Below, in pieces: positions 25,577 to 34,281 of a DNA stretch of 64,000 nucleotides. The stretch spans positions 1-64,000 of the forward strand of contig NZ_NOXU01000032.1 of NCBI RefSeq assembly GCF_002251795.1, written 5' to 3'. Position numbers and translations under genes: made by a program. Every line of letters begins with the position of its first letter. Positions within the stretch are counted from its first letter, which is position 1. The stretch is from Niveispirillum lacus. Its GTDB lineage: Bacteria > Pseudomonadota > Alphaproteobacteria > Azospirillales > Azospirillaceae. The notes beneath the pieces were generated by a model, which ran no database searches, was not told the origin of the DNA, and saw nothing but the letters and a program-made list of their open reading frames with translations.

Positions 25577-28408
25577 TCAGTATTTGTAACGCGCACCGAG
25601 GAAGAACTGACGACCCGTATGTTCATAGGTCTCCAGGTTCTTACGATCGCTGGTGCCAACCCAGCGCTCATCGAACTGGTCGGTCAGGTTGATCGCTTCG
25701 AACGACACCGTGATCTGTTCCGTCACTTCATAGCTGGCCGAGAAGTCCAGGTTGAAGGTTGAGGATTTGCCACGGATGTCGTTGCCATTGCCCGGCGCGA
25801 TCTGTGTCAGGTAACCATCACGGAAGGAACCGGAGATACGGGCCGAGAACGCGTCATCCTCATAATACAGGGTGGCATTGTAGGATTTCGGTGACAGGCC
25901 AACCAGCGGCTCTGTGACAGTCCGGCCAGCGACGATATAGTCGATGTCAGATGTCACGTAGGTGAAGTTCACGATGCCGCCGAAATTGTCGAACGGGGCC
26001 GGCAGGAAGGTGAACGGCTTTTGCAGGCTGACCTCGAAACCCTTCAGCGGGCCGCCCTCGGTGTTGGCCGCACGGGTTACCGTGAAAACAGTATCCAGCG
26101 TGTTGGTGCCCGTCAGCGAGGAGGCCGGCAGGCCCGTGTCCCGGAACGGGATCGTCTCGGAGATGTTCTGGATGTAGGTCTTGATGTCCTTGTAGAACAG
26201 ACCGACTGTGAACAGCGTTTCACGTTCCGGATACCATTCAAAGGACAGATCGACCGTGTTCGCCTTGATCGGCTCCAAGAACGGGTTGCCGATGTTCAGC
26301 GTAGCGGCCGTGTTGTTGATTGCACCACCCGGCGTCAGTTGCGGCAGGTCGGGACGCGCCATCACCTTGGCTGCACCAAAGCGCACGAGAATATCGTCTA
26401 CCGGTTCCAGCGTCAGGTTCAAGGCCGGCAGGGTATTGTCATATTCCCGTTCGATCGTCGCCAGTGTGGTGCCGACATAACCGGTGGAGGACAGCTTGGT
26501 CTTCACCTGGCGCACGCCGATATTGCCGCGCAGCGGCATATCGCCGACTTCCGTGCTGAAATCAGCCTGGATGTAAGCGCTCAGGCTTTCTTCGCGTGCC
26601 GAGCGATTGGCGCCGAACTGATTGGAGCGATCCAGACGGAAATCGCCAAACTGGTTGACGCAGTCGCAATAGATGCCCAGCAAATCCGCAAACTTGTTGA
26701 TGCTGGGCACAACCCAAGTGGTCGGCGTGCCTTCAGGCATTCCGAGATTGCGACCAAAGCCGGTCAACAACTCCGAGACACTGGCAATCGTGGTGCCAGC
26801 CGGCAGCGGTACGCCTGCTTCTGTCAAATTGGCCGTGCTGAACGGGTCACGCGTGACAAACCGGCGCTCTTCCACCGTATTAAAATCATAGGTCTTCTGG
26901 ACAAGACCGGCCTTCAGCGTCACCCAATCCTGGGCATCCCATTCGACATCGCCCCGGAAGGTACGGAACTCATTGTCCGTCTGGTTGGGACGCATGCGGA
27001 TCAGCGACGGATCACCCAACACCGGGCCACCCGCCACGGCGCGGGTCGAGGGGCTGAACACATAATTCGCCGGATTGGTGACATCGAACCCGTAATTGAA
27101 CGAGGGCAGGTTCATATTGCGGGAGAAATCATAGACGTAGCCGTCGCTGTCATACCGTTCCAGCGACAACGTGGTCTGGATGGGATTCTTCTGCTTCGAC
27201 GTGGACCAGCCGGCCACACCCTTGAACCGCAGGGTCTCGGAGAAATCCTGATTCAACCCAACAGAATATTGCAGGAAGTCGGTTTCAAGCTCGTCGTAGC
27301 GCTGTTCGGTGCGCACATCGACATCATCGAAGGTGCCGGCAATCAGGTTGCCCTTCGCGTCATACTGGGCCTGGCGAACATTGGTAAAACCATTACCGCC
27401 CGACGCCGCATTGCGGCTGAAGGAGATGATTTCCAGATACTCTTCCTTGCGCGTACCCTGCAGGTTGGCATAGAGCAGGTCCAGGTCGATCCGCGTATTC
27501 TCAAAAGGCTGGAACTGTACAGCCGTCGTCACACCCAGCCTTTCCTGGTCATAATCCAGGCGGCCATAGCGGGGGATACGCGGGTGCCAGGCATTGTTTT
27601 CCGGCAGGGCAGCATTGGCGGCCGAGTTCAGCGCACCGCCGCCTTCAAACCGACCGGCAGAGTTGCCGGCGACAGCCGGATTTTCCCAACGGCCCGTGGA
27701 CGAACCCTCTTCCAGGCGGTTGGTCTTGGCATAGGCGACCGATGCCAAGACGCCGATCTTGCCATCGGCAAACGTGTCACCGACCAGCAGCGTGCCGCGC
27801 GGATCCTTGGACTTCGACAGGTCATTGTAGCCAACCTGTCCACCAGCCGCGAAGACAAACTTGTTGTAATCGAAGGGGCGGGCCGTCTGCAGATCGACGG
27901 TGGCGCCCAGGGAACCTTCTTCGGTCTGTGCGGACGTGGACTTGCGAACGGTCAGGCTGTTGAACAGTTCGGAGGCGAAAATCTGGAAGTCGAAACCGCG
28001 GCCGCGATTGGCGCCGCCCGACCCGTCCTTACCGCCCGTCGTTGCCAGCGCTTCCAGGCCATTCAGGCGGACACGCGTGAAGGTCGAGGACAGACCGCGC
28101 ACGGTAATCGACCGGCCTTCACCACCATCGCGATCGATGGAGACGCCGGGGATACGCTGCAACGATTCGGCCAGGTTCAGGTCCGGGAAGTCGGCGATGT
28201 CCTCGGCATTGATGACATCGACAATGTCATTTTCATTTCGCTTCTGATTGATGGCGCTGGCCAGCGAGCCACGGAAGCCCGTGACGACGATTTCTTCCAA
28301 GGCTTCCTGAGCCTGGACACCGGCCGGAACGAGGCCGGCGAGCAGCACCAGAGCGGAGGCGCCGGCGAGGCGGCGGCGAATGCAGGTCGTACCCGCGAAG
28401 TTCATCAT
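25577..28408 (-). CDS. TonB-dependent outer-membrane receptor for oligosaccharides
   Basis: A 943-residue TonB-dependent receptor of the Xanthomonas/Caulobacter carbohydrate type. It has a signal peptide (hydrophobic residues about 12-32, cleavage near VQAQEA), a TonB box EEIVVTGF, a plug with INAEDIADFPDLNLAESLQ, and a long beta-barrel ending in an aromatic residue (ARYKY). Such receptors import glycan fragments. Its divergent neighbour kdgK, the eda gene downstream and the shared ACCGGT operators point to pectic oligosaccharides as ligand, by inference. An ATG at 28405 is an equal start option. Confidence 0.9.
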   Translation of the reverse strand: MMNFAGTTCIRRRLAGASALVLLAGLVPAGVQAQEALEEIVVTGFRGSLASAINQKRNENDIVDVINAEDIADFPDLNLAESLQRIPGVSIDRDGGEGRSITVRGLSSTFTRVRLNGLEALATTGGKDGSGGANRGRGFDFQIFASELFNSLTVRKSTSAQTEEGSLGATVDLQTARPFDYNKFVFAAGGQVGYNDLSKSKDPRGTLLVGDTFADGKIGVLASVAYAKTNRLEEGSSTGRWENPAVAGNSAGRFEGGGALNSAANAALPENNAWHPRIPRYGRLDYDQERLGVTTAVQFQPFENTRIDLDLLYANLQGTRKEEYLEIISFSRNAASGGNGFTNVRQAQYDAKGNLIAGTFDDVDVRTEQRYDELETDFLQYSVGLNQDFSETLRFKGVAGWSTSKQKNPIQTTLSLERYDSDGYVYDFSRNMNLPSFNYGFDVTNPANYVFSPSTRAVAGGPVLGDPSLIRMRPNQTDNEFRTFRGDVEWDAQDWVTLKAGLVQKTYDFNTVEERRFVTRDPFSTANLTEAGVPLPAGTTIASVSELLTGFGRNLGMPEGTPTTWVVPSINKFADLLGIYCDCVNQFGDFRLDRSNQFGANRSAREESLSAYIQADFSTEVGDMPLRGNIGVRQVKTKLSSTGYVGTTLATIEREYDNTLPALNLTLEPVDDILVRFGAAKVMARPDLPQLTPGGAINNTAATLNIGNPFLEPIKANTVDLSFEWYPERETLFTVGLFYKDIKTYIQNISETIPFRDTGLPASSLTGTNTLDTVFTVTRAANTEGGPLKGFEVSLQKPFTFLPAPFDNFGGIVNFTYVTSDIDYIVAGRTVTEPLVGLSPKSYNATLYYEDDAFSARISGSFRDGYLTQIAPGNGNDIRGKSSTFNLDFSASYEVTEQITVSFEAINLTDQFDERWVGTSDRKNLETYEHTGRQFFLGARYKY

Positions 28409-28502
28409 TGCTTCCTTCCCCTACGGATTTATCGTTCTCGCCACACTGACCTCACCTGTTGCCGAAACGACAAGTAAGGGGTTGGACCAACGATTTAAGT
28501 CT

Positions 28503-28579
28503 TTATACCGGTCGCCGGAGCCGCTAGGCGTTGACACCGGTGACAGGCCTATTAATGATCTGATCTGACACCGGTGGCA
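28503..28579. promoter_or_regulatory. Three ACCGGT operator copies and a kdgK promoter
   Basis: Three copies lie in the divergent kdgK/TonB receptor region: 28503-28516 (weak, TTATACCGGTCGCC), 28532-28545 (TGACACCGGTGACA) and 28566-28579 (TGACACCGGTGGCA). On the plus strand TTGACA at 28531-28536 and AATGAT at 28554-28559 are 17 bp apart, a good sigma-70-like promoter for kdgK. One operator overlaps the -35 and the next lies just after the -10, the layout of direct repression. Confidence 0.65.
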
Positions 28580-28671
28580 ATACGTTTTTGCACTGAGATA
28601 TCCAAGTTCGCCACAGGATGTGGCACAAATCCCGCAGTAGGTGGGTTTGCAAGGCGGAAGGGAGAGACCCG

Positions 28672-29691
28672 ATGACCGGGCGTATCGTGTGTTTCGGTGA
28701 ATTGCTGATGCGGCTGACCGCGCCGGGGCGGGAACTTTTGCTGCAAAGCCCGCGCCTGGATGTCACCTTTGGGGGAGCGGAAGCGAATGTTGCCGTCTCC
28801 CTGGCGCGATTCGGCTGGGACGCAGCGGTTGTCTCCACCCTGCCCGACCAGGGGATCGGTGAGGCCTGCCGTGGCGAACTGCGCCGTCATGGCATTGACA
28901 CGCGCGGCATTCAGATGCGGCATGGCCGTATGGGCCTTTATTTCCTGACTGTTGGTGCCATGCAGCGCCCCTCGGAGATCATCTATGACCGGGCCGGGTC
29001 GGCCTTTGCCGTGACAGAGGCCGGTGCCTATGACTGGCCCACCCTTCTGCACGGTGCGGGCTGGCTGCATGTCGGTGGCATCACGCCCGCCGTCAGCGCA
29101 GAGGCGGAAAAGGCCGTGGTGGCAGCGGCGGAGGCCGCGAAGGCCGCTGGGGTCAAGGTCTCCTTCGACTGTAACTATCGCGCCAAGCTGTGGGCTGACC
29201 GGGGCGGCGACGCGCCAGCGGTGTTTGCCAAGCTGGCATCCTGTGCCGATCTGATGTTCGGCAATGAACGTGACATTGCGCTGATCCTTGGGGCGGATTT
29301 CCACGCCATCCCGCTTTCCGAACGGTTTCTGGCGGCGGCGGAACTGGCATTCAAGACCTGGCCAGGGCTGAAATGGCTGGCTTCCACCATTCGCAGCCAT
29401 CATGACGTTGACCATCAGGAACTGACGGGCCGCGTGGCTGCCCGTGACCACCGGGTGCATTATTCGCGCACCTACAAGCTGAACGGCATTGTCGACCGGA
29501 TCGGCGGCGGCGATGCCTTTGCCGCCGGTCTGATCCATGAGCTGGAGAAGGGCTGGGCAGCCGACCAGGCCATCAATTTTGCGGCTGCCGCCGCCGCGCT
29601 GAAGCATTCAGTGCAAGGAGATGCCAATCTGGTGTCAGTGGCCGATGTCATGAGCCTGGTGAATGAGGAAGGGCTGGATGTGAAGCGGTGA
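28672..29691 (+). CDS. kdgK: 2-keto-3-deoxygluconate kinase
   Basis: A 339-residue PfkB-family kinase that makes 2-keto-3-deoxy-6-phosphogluconate. It shows VCFGELLMRLTAPG and FGGAEANVAVSLARFG at the N-terminus, FDCNYRAKLW in the middle and GGGDAFAAG with catalytic D281. GGAAGGGAGAG precedes the ATG at 28672. It feeds Eda (24.8 kb). Its promoter carries the ACCGGT operators, so induction by hexuronates through the LacI regulator is the working idea. Confidence 0.92.
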   Translation: MTGRIVCFGELLMRLTAPGRELLLQSPRLDVTFGGAEANVAVSLARFGWDAAVVSTLPDQGIGEACRGELRRHGIDTRGIQMRHGRMGLYFLTVGAMQRPSEIIYDRAGSAFAVTEAGAYDWPTLLHGAGWLHVGGITPAVSAEAEKAVVAAAEAAKAAGVKVSFDCNYRAKLWADRGGDAPAVFAKLASCADLMFGNERDIALILGADFHAIPLSERFLAAAELAFKTWPGLKWLASTIRSHHDVDHQELTGRVAARDHRVHYSRTYKLNGIVDRIGGGDAFAAGLIHELEKGWAADQAINFAAAAAALKHSVQGDANLVSVADVMSLVNEEGLDVKR

Positions 29692-29830
29692 GGGCCTTGC
29701 CCTCACCCCCTTTCCTTTGAACCCCAAGCCATGCGCGCCGCGCAGTCTTGCCCCGGCGCGGCCCCCGGATGGCTAAACAGTCCGTACGCAACTATATTAC
29801 GCCCATCGAAAACAACGATGGAGACACATC

Positions 29831-29926
29831 ATGCGGTACTTTTTCCTGCTTCCTATGCTGCGGCTCGGTGCTTTTTCCCGTTATGCCGCTTCGGTTGAGC
29901 AGTACCCGGCCAACCGCCGTGATTGA
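29831..29926 (+). CDS. Candidate 31-residue leader peptide
   Basis: A 31-codon ORF with GGAG 7 nt upstream of its ATG. The peptide begins MRYFFLLPMLRLGAFSRYAA and ends ANRRD, rich in Phe/Leu/Tyr and Arg. It overlaps the leader hairpin GCGGC...GCCGC, so ribosome position would change the RNA fold. I suggest it senses a polyamine, arginine or ornithine through ribosome stalling. It could be a chance ORF. Confidence 0.45.
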   Translation: MRYFFLLPMLRLGAFSRYAASVEQYPANRRD

Positions 29927-30025
29927 GGCGGAAAGGCCTGCTTCTTTTAGCAGTTCCCATTTTTATCTCTGACCAAAAATCATCAGCCGGCCCCCGTTTT
30001 TGGACCGGCATGGTTGTCAGGACAG

Positions 30026-30057
30026 CGCCCCGGCGGGTACCCTCGCCGGGGCGTTTT
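30026..30057 (+). terminator. Intrinsic terminator in the agmatine deiminase leader
   Basis: A 10-bp perfect stem (30026-30035 with 30044-30053) with an 8-nt loop and four T. It lies only 36 nt before the agmatine deiminase start, so it either ends the kdgK transcript or works as an attenuator for the downstream gene. Confidence 0.8.
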
Positions 30058-30093
30058 CATGTCTGGCCCGTTTCTGAACCCAAGGATCGCATC

Positions 30094-31107
30094 ATGACCA
30101 CTCCCGCCGCCGAAGGCTTTTACATGCCCGCCGAATGGGCGCCGCATGCACGCTGCTGGATGGCATGGCCGGTTCGGGAAGAGACGTTCCCCAATGGCCT
30201 GCCGGCTGCCCGTGCCGCCTATGCCGAGGTTGCCAAGGCTATCGCGCAGTTTGAGCCGGTGACCATGCTGTGCCCCGACGGCGCATCGGCCGATGTCTCC
30301 CTGGCCTGCGGGCCGGGCGTATCGGTGCTGCCCGTCCCCTGTTCCGACAGTTGGCTGCGCGATAATGCGCCCAGCTTCGTGGTTAACGGCAAGGGGGATG
30401 TAGCCGGCGTTCACTGGGGCTTCAACGCCTGGGGCCGCAACTATGACGACTTCCAGTTGGATACGCAGGTCGGGCAGCTGATTTTAGAGCATCAGGGGCT
30501 GAAGCGCTTTGCGGCCCCCCTGGTCATGGAAGGCGGGTCGTTCCATGTCGATGGTGAGGGCACCCTGCTGACGACCGAGGAATGCCTGCTAAATCCCAAC
30601 CGCAACCCGCTTCTGTCGCGGGCAGAGATCGAGGCGCACCTGTCAGCCCATCTGGGTGTTCGGCAGTTCATCTGGCTGAACAAAGGGTATGAACAGGACG
30701 AAACCGATGGCCATATCGACGAGATCGCGGCTTTCGTAAAGCCCGGCGTGGTTTTGACCATGGACACAGATGACAGGTCCGACCCGAACCATCCCGTGTT
30801 TCAGGACAATATCGCCCGATTGAAGGCGGCACGCGACGCGGCAGGCCGGTCACTGGAGGTTGTCACCCTGCGCACACCGGCACGACAGGAACAGCATGGT
30901 GTGCGCCTGACCCTGTCCTACACCAATTTTTACATGGCCAATGGCGGCATCGTCATGCCCCTGTTCGACGACCCGATGGATGCGGAAGCCATCAGCCTGT
31001 TCGGCAAGCTGTTCCCCGACCGCCGCATCATCCCCGTCCCGGCCTTGGACATTGTGCGTGGTGGCGGTGGCATCCACTGTATCACACAGCAGCAGCCATT
31101 GGGGTGA
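30094..31107 (+). CDS. aguA: Agmatine deiminase
   Basis: A 337-residue agmatine iminohydrolase of the peptidyl-arginine-deiminase-like family, converting agmatine to N-carbamoylputrescine on the way to putrescine. It has MPAEWAPHARCWMAWP, the DSWLRDNAP motif, GGSFHVDGEGTLLTTEECLL, DGHIDEIAAF and the catalytic C329 in GGGIHCITQQQP. The ATG at 30094 fits the family start. It has no functional link to the surrounding sugar genes; the next gene converges with its stop directly abutting. No carbamoylputrescine amidase is adjacent. Confidence 0.92.
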   Translation: MTTPAAEGFYMPAEWAPHARCWMAWPVREETFPNGLPAARAAYAEVAKAIAQFEPVTMLCPDGASADVSLACGPGVSVLPVPCSDSWLRDNAPSFVVNGKGDVAGVHWGFNAWGRNYDDFQLDTQVGQLILEHQGLKRFAAPLVMEGGSFHVDGEGTLLTTEECLLNPNRNPLLSRAEIEAHLSAHLGVRQFIWLNKGYEQDETDGHIDEIAAFVKPGVVLTMDTDDRSDPNHPVFQDNIARLKAARDAAGRSLEVVTLRTPARQEQHGVRLTLSYTNFYMANGGIVMPLFDDPMDAEAISLFGKLFPDRRIIPVPALDIVRGGGGIHCITQQQPLG

Positions 31108-31980
31108 TCATCCCTTAACAGAGCCTGATGTGATCCCCTCGACAAAGTATCTCTGCGCCAGGAAAAAGACGATCAGCGAGGGCAGGAGTGCAATCGTGGA
31201 CATGGCCAGGACCTGGTTCCAGGCCGTGGCCTCCGTGACGTCGATGGCCATTTTCAGGGCCAGCGCCACCGGATATTTGCCGACCGAGGACAGGTAAATC
31301 AACGGGTACAGGAAGTCGTTCAAGCTCCACATGAATTGGAACAGGGCGATGGAAATGATGGCGGGCATGATCACGGGCACCACCACATGCCAAAGCACCT
31401 GCAGCGAATTGCAGCCGTCGATCACCGCCGCCTCTTCCATGTCAGGCGGAATGCCGCGCAGGAACTGCACCACCATAAAGACGAAGAACCCATCGGTGGC
31501 AAAGGCGCAGGGGATATAGAGCGGCAGATAGGTGTCCAGCCAGCCCAATTCCCGGAACATCAGATATTGCGGGATCAGCAGCACGCTTTTCGGCAAGAGG
31601 ATGGTGGCCACCATCAGCGCAAACCAAAGCTGTTTACCCGGCATGCGGAACCGCGCAAACCCGTAAGCCACCAGCACCGACGACACGACTGTCAGGACCA
31701 CCTTGGGAATAATGAACATAAAACTGTTCAGCAGATAGGTTGCAAAACTATACTCTGTGCCCGTGCGCCAGCCCTTCACCACCCCGTCCAGCGTCGGGTC
31801 CTTTGGCCACAGATTGACCGATCCAAAAATCTCATGGTTCGGCTTAAAGCTGGCGGCCACCATCCAGAATAGCGGGTAGAGCATGATCAGCCCCACCCCG
31901 ATCAATACACCATAGCGGATCAACGCATTGACGCGGCCCATCCAGGCGGCATCGCGGCGGGCTGTCCCGATCAGGTTCAT
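31108..31980 (-). CDS. Carbohydrate ABC transporter permease (MalG/TogN type)
   Basis: A 290-residue CUT1-class inner-membrane permease with six hydrophobic segments and the EAA coupling motif (EEAAVIDGCNSLQVLWHVVVP). Last gene of a three-gene minus-strand operon (ATPase, permease, permease). It overlaps the preceding permease gene by ATGA. Together with the neighbouring hexuronate genes this resembles TogMNA oligogalacturonide importers. The gene for the binding protein is not here. Confidence 0.9.
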   Translation of the reverse strand: MNLIGTARRDAAWMGRVNALIRYGVLIGVGLIMLYPLFWMVAASFKPNHEIFGSVNLWPKDPTLDGVVKGWRTGTEYSFATYLLNSFMFIIPKVVLTVVSSVLVAYGFARFRMPGKQLWFALMVATILLPKSVLLIPQYLMFRELGWLDTYLPLYIPCAFATDGFFVFMVVQFLRGIPPDMEEAAVIDGCNSLQVLWHVVVPVIMPAIISIALFQFMWSLNDFLYPLIYLSSVGKYPVALALKMAIDVTEATAWNQVLAMSTIALLPSLIVFFLAQRYFVEGITSGSVKG

Positions 31981-32939
31981 TCCTCGTCCTCCCGTTCATT
32001 GCCGTAGAAGACCCAATATTTGGCGGAGGCAAAGGCAATGATGGTGAAGATGGCGATGATCAGGAACAGAACCCAGGACAAGGCCGCCGCATAACCGACA
32101 TTGAAATATTTGAACGCCTCTTCATAGATCATCAGCGGCAGCAGATAGGTGGATTTCAACGGGCCACCGCCGGTGATGATGTAGGGGCCATTAAACTCCT
32201 GAAACGCCTGGACAATCTGCATGATGAAATTAAAGAAAATCACCGGCGTCAGCAGCGGCAGTGTGATGGTGAAAAAGATCCGGGCCTTGCCGGCCCCGTC
32301 AATGGTCGCCGCTTCATAAAGGTCGGTCGGTATGTTCTGCAGGCCGGCCAGGAACACCACCATGGCCGATCCGAATTGCCAAAGCCGCAGCAGCACGATG
32401 GTGAACAGGGCATAGGCCGGTTCGCCCAGCCAGTTCAACGGTTCCCCACCGGCCCAGACCAAAGCCTGGTTGATCAGCCCGTCCCCGGCAAACACATAGC
32501 GCCACAGGACGGCAATGGCGACCGATCCTCCCAGGATCGAAGGCACATAGTAGGCGGTGCGGAAGAAGCTGATGCCCCGCAGCTTAAAATTCAGCACGAA
32601 GGCAATGAACAGGGCGAAGGCCAGCTTCAATGGCACCGTGACGAACACATAAAGGAAGGTCACGCCCAGGGAGCCGTGGAACGTGTCATCCCCCATCATA
32701 TGCAGATAATTGCCAAGGCCCAGAAAGCGCGCCTGCTGCACCGGGTCCTGCAGTTGATAGTCCGAAAAGGACAGAAGGAAGGAGGACAGGAAGGGAAACA
32801 GGGTGAAGGTCGCCAAACCGATCAGGAACGGCGCAATATAGAGATAGCCGGAAACGCGGTTGTCATACATGGGCCCGCCCGCCATGGCGCTGGCTCTGAC
32901 CTGATCGGCCTTCCCAGCGATGGCCGGGAGAGCGGTCAT
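31977..32939 (-). CDS. Carbohydrate ABC transporter permease (MalF/TogM type)
   Basis: A 320-residue CUT1-class permease. After a short hydrophilic N-terminus come six hydrophobic segments, starting YLYIAPFLIGLATFTLFPF, and the EAA motif (LYEAATIDGAGKARIFFTITLP). It sits between the ATPase gene, 37 nt upstream, and the second permease, overlapping by 4 nt. Confidence 0.9.
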   Translation of the reverse strand: MTALPAIAGKADQVRASAMAGGPMYDNRVSGYLYIAPFLIGLATFTLFPFLSSFLLSFSDYQLQDPVQQARFLGLGNYLHMMGDDTFHGSLGVTFLYVFVTVPLKLAFALFIAFVLNFKLRGISFFRTAYYVPSILGGSVAIAVLWRYVFAGDGLINQALVWAGGEPLNWLGEPAYALFTIVLLRLWQFGSAMVVFLAGLQNIPTDLYEAATIDGAGKARIFFTITLPLLTPVIFFNFIMQIVQAFQEFNGPYIITGGGPLKSTYLLPLMIYEEAFKYFNVGYAAALSWVLFLIIAIFTIIAFASAKYWVFYGNEREDEE

Positions 32940-32976
32940 TGAGGTCGGGTTTGTCTACCATCATCTCGCCTCTCCC

Positions 32977-34116
32977 TCACGCCGCTACAGCCGCACGCGA
33001 CCCCGGCTCACCCACCGCCCTGCCCTGGGCGTCGAACAGGTGGCATTGCGCCAGCCGGACACCGACGCGCAGCCCGGTGCCGATACGCAGGGCTATGTCT
33101 CCCGACATTTTCACCACCAGCACACCATCGGACAAAGAGGGCATGCGCAGATGGGCCAGGGTTTCACCGCCCAGCCTTTCAACAAGATCAATGACGGAAT
33201 CGAATTCCACCGCCTGGTCATCGCCTGCATCCACACCAGGCCCCACACGGAAATGTTCGGGACGGATACCGACCGTGACCTTGGCCCCCGGCCGTACGTC
33301 GGCATTATGGCGGGGCAGGCGCAGCGTGGCGCCGTTGAGACGGACGCTGACACTGTCCGCCTCCGCCCCGTCGACAAGGCCATCCATAAAATTCATGCGG
33401 GGAGAGCCGATAAAGCCCGCCACGAAAAGGTTCGCAGGGTGGCGATACAGTTCGATCGGGGCCCCGATCTGTTCGACGCGCCCGGCATTCAGCACCACGA
33501 TACGGGTGGCCAGCGTCATTGCCTCCACCTGATCATGGGTCACATAGATCATGGTGGCCCCCAGCTTGGCATGCAGGCGGGCGATTTCCACCCGCATCTG
33601 ACCGCGCAGTGCCGCATCCAGGTTGGACAGGGGTTCGTCAAACAGGAACACTTCCGGCTCGCGCACAATGCAGCGGCCGATGGCGACCCGCTGCCGCTGC
33701 CCCCCGGAAAGGGCGCGGGGTTTACGGTCCAGCAGCGGGGTCAGTTGCAGGATCTCCGCCGCCCTGGCCACCTTCTCCTTGATCAGATTCTTGGGCAGCC
33801 CGGCGATTTTCAGGCCGAAACCCATATTCTCCGCGACGCTCATATGCGGGTAGAGCGCATAGGACTGGAACACCATGGCGATGCCGCGTTCGGAGGGATG
33901 AACCAGGGTGACATCACGGTCACCAATCATGATCGACCCGCCCGTCGGCAGTTCCAGGCCTGACACGAGGCGCAGCAAGGTGGATTTGCCACAGCCGGAG
34001 GGCCCGACAAAAACAGTCAGTTCCCCCGGCGCGATCTCCAGATCCACCCCCTTGATCACATCGACCGCGCCGAAGCTTTTCATCACCCCGTGCAGTTGCA
34101 CCCGCCCCTTGGCCAC
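32977..34116 (-). CDS. Carbohydrate ABC transporter ATPase (MalK/UgpC/TogA type)
   Basis: A 379-residue ATPase with Walker A GPSGCGKST, Q-loop FQSYALYPH, signature LSGGQRQRVA, Walker B VFLFDEPLSNLD and the H-loop THDQ, plus a C-terminal TOBE/MalK-type regulatory domain (about residues 240-370). First gene of the importer operon. It is divergent from altronate dehydratase, with ACCGGT operators between, supporting a role in pectic oligosaccharide or hexuronate import. Confidence 0.92.
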   Translation of the reverse strand: MAKGRVQLHGVMKSFGAVDVIKGVDLEIAPGELTVFVGPSGCGKSTLLRLVSGLELPTGGSIMIGDRDVTLVHPSERGIAMVFQSYALYPHMSVAENMGFGLKIAGLPKNLIKEKVARAAEILQLTPLLDRKPRALSGGQRQRVAIGRCIVREPEVFLFDEPLSNLDAALRGQMRVEIARLHAKLGATMIYVTHDQVEAMTLATRIVVLNAGRVEQIGAPIELYRHPANLFVAGFIGSPRMNFMDGLVDGAEADSVSVRLNGATLRLPRHNADVRPGAKVTVGIRPEHFRVGPGVDAGDDQAVEFDSVIDLVERLGGETLAHLRMPSLSDGVLVVKMSGDIALRIGTGLRVGVRLAQCHLFDAQGRAVGEPGSRAAVAA

Positions 34117-34130
34117 GCCGCCTCCCCTGC

Positions 34131-34217
34131 TTTTACCGGTGGTCGCCCCTTCGGCGGATGCCGGTCTTTACCCTCACCTGTGCTCTTGATCTATCTGGTA
34201 ACCGGTGTCAGGTTCAA
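34131..34217. promoter_or_regulatory. ACCGGT operators and transporter promoter
   Basis: GGTAACCGGTGTCA (34197-34210) and the weaker TTTTACCGGTGGTC (34131-34144) lie between the ABC ATPase gene (minus) and altronate dehydratase (plus). On the minus strand TTGAAC (34212-34217) and ATAGAT (34189-34194) are 17 bp apart, a plausible promoter for the transporter operon with the stronger operator inside the spacer. Confidence 0.55.
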
Positions 34218-34281
34218 TCATCCCATCGCGGGCCGTACCGGAAAAATCCCGACTGTCCGCATGCCCAAGGATGACGCCAAG

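Larger units (their letters stand above)
29793..30093 (+). promoter_or_regulatory. Attenuator-like leader of agmatine deiminase
   Basis: A roughly 300-nt leader. In order it holds a -10-like TATATT (29793-29798), a small ORF with a ribosome binding site (29831-29926), internal hairpins including GCGGC/GCCGC inside the ORF and GCCGG/CCGGC after it, and a strong intrinsic terminator (30026-30057) that stops 36 nt before the agmatine deiminase ATG. This order of leader ORF, alternative hairpins, terminator and gene is that of a transcription attenuator. Alphaproteobacterial polyamine genes are known to carry speF-type leader RNAs. Membership is possible but was not tested. Confidence 0.55.

Noticed and set aside
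26021-28477. An 818-codon plus-strand open frame opposite the TonB receptor
   Set aside because: The receptor on the other strand has a signal peptide, TonB box and C-terminal aromatic; the reverse frame has none of a real protein's marks.
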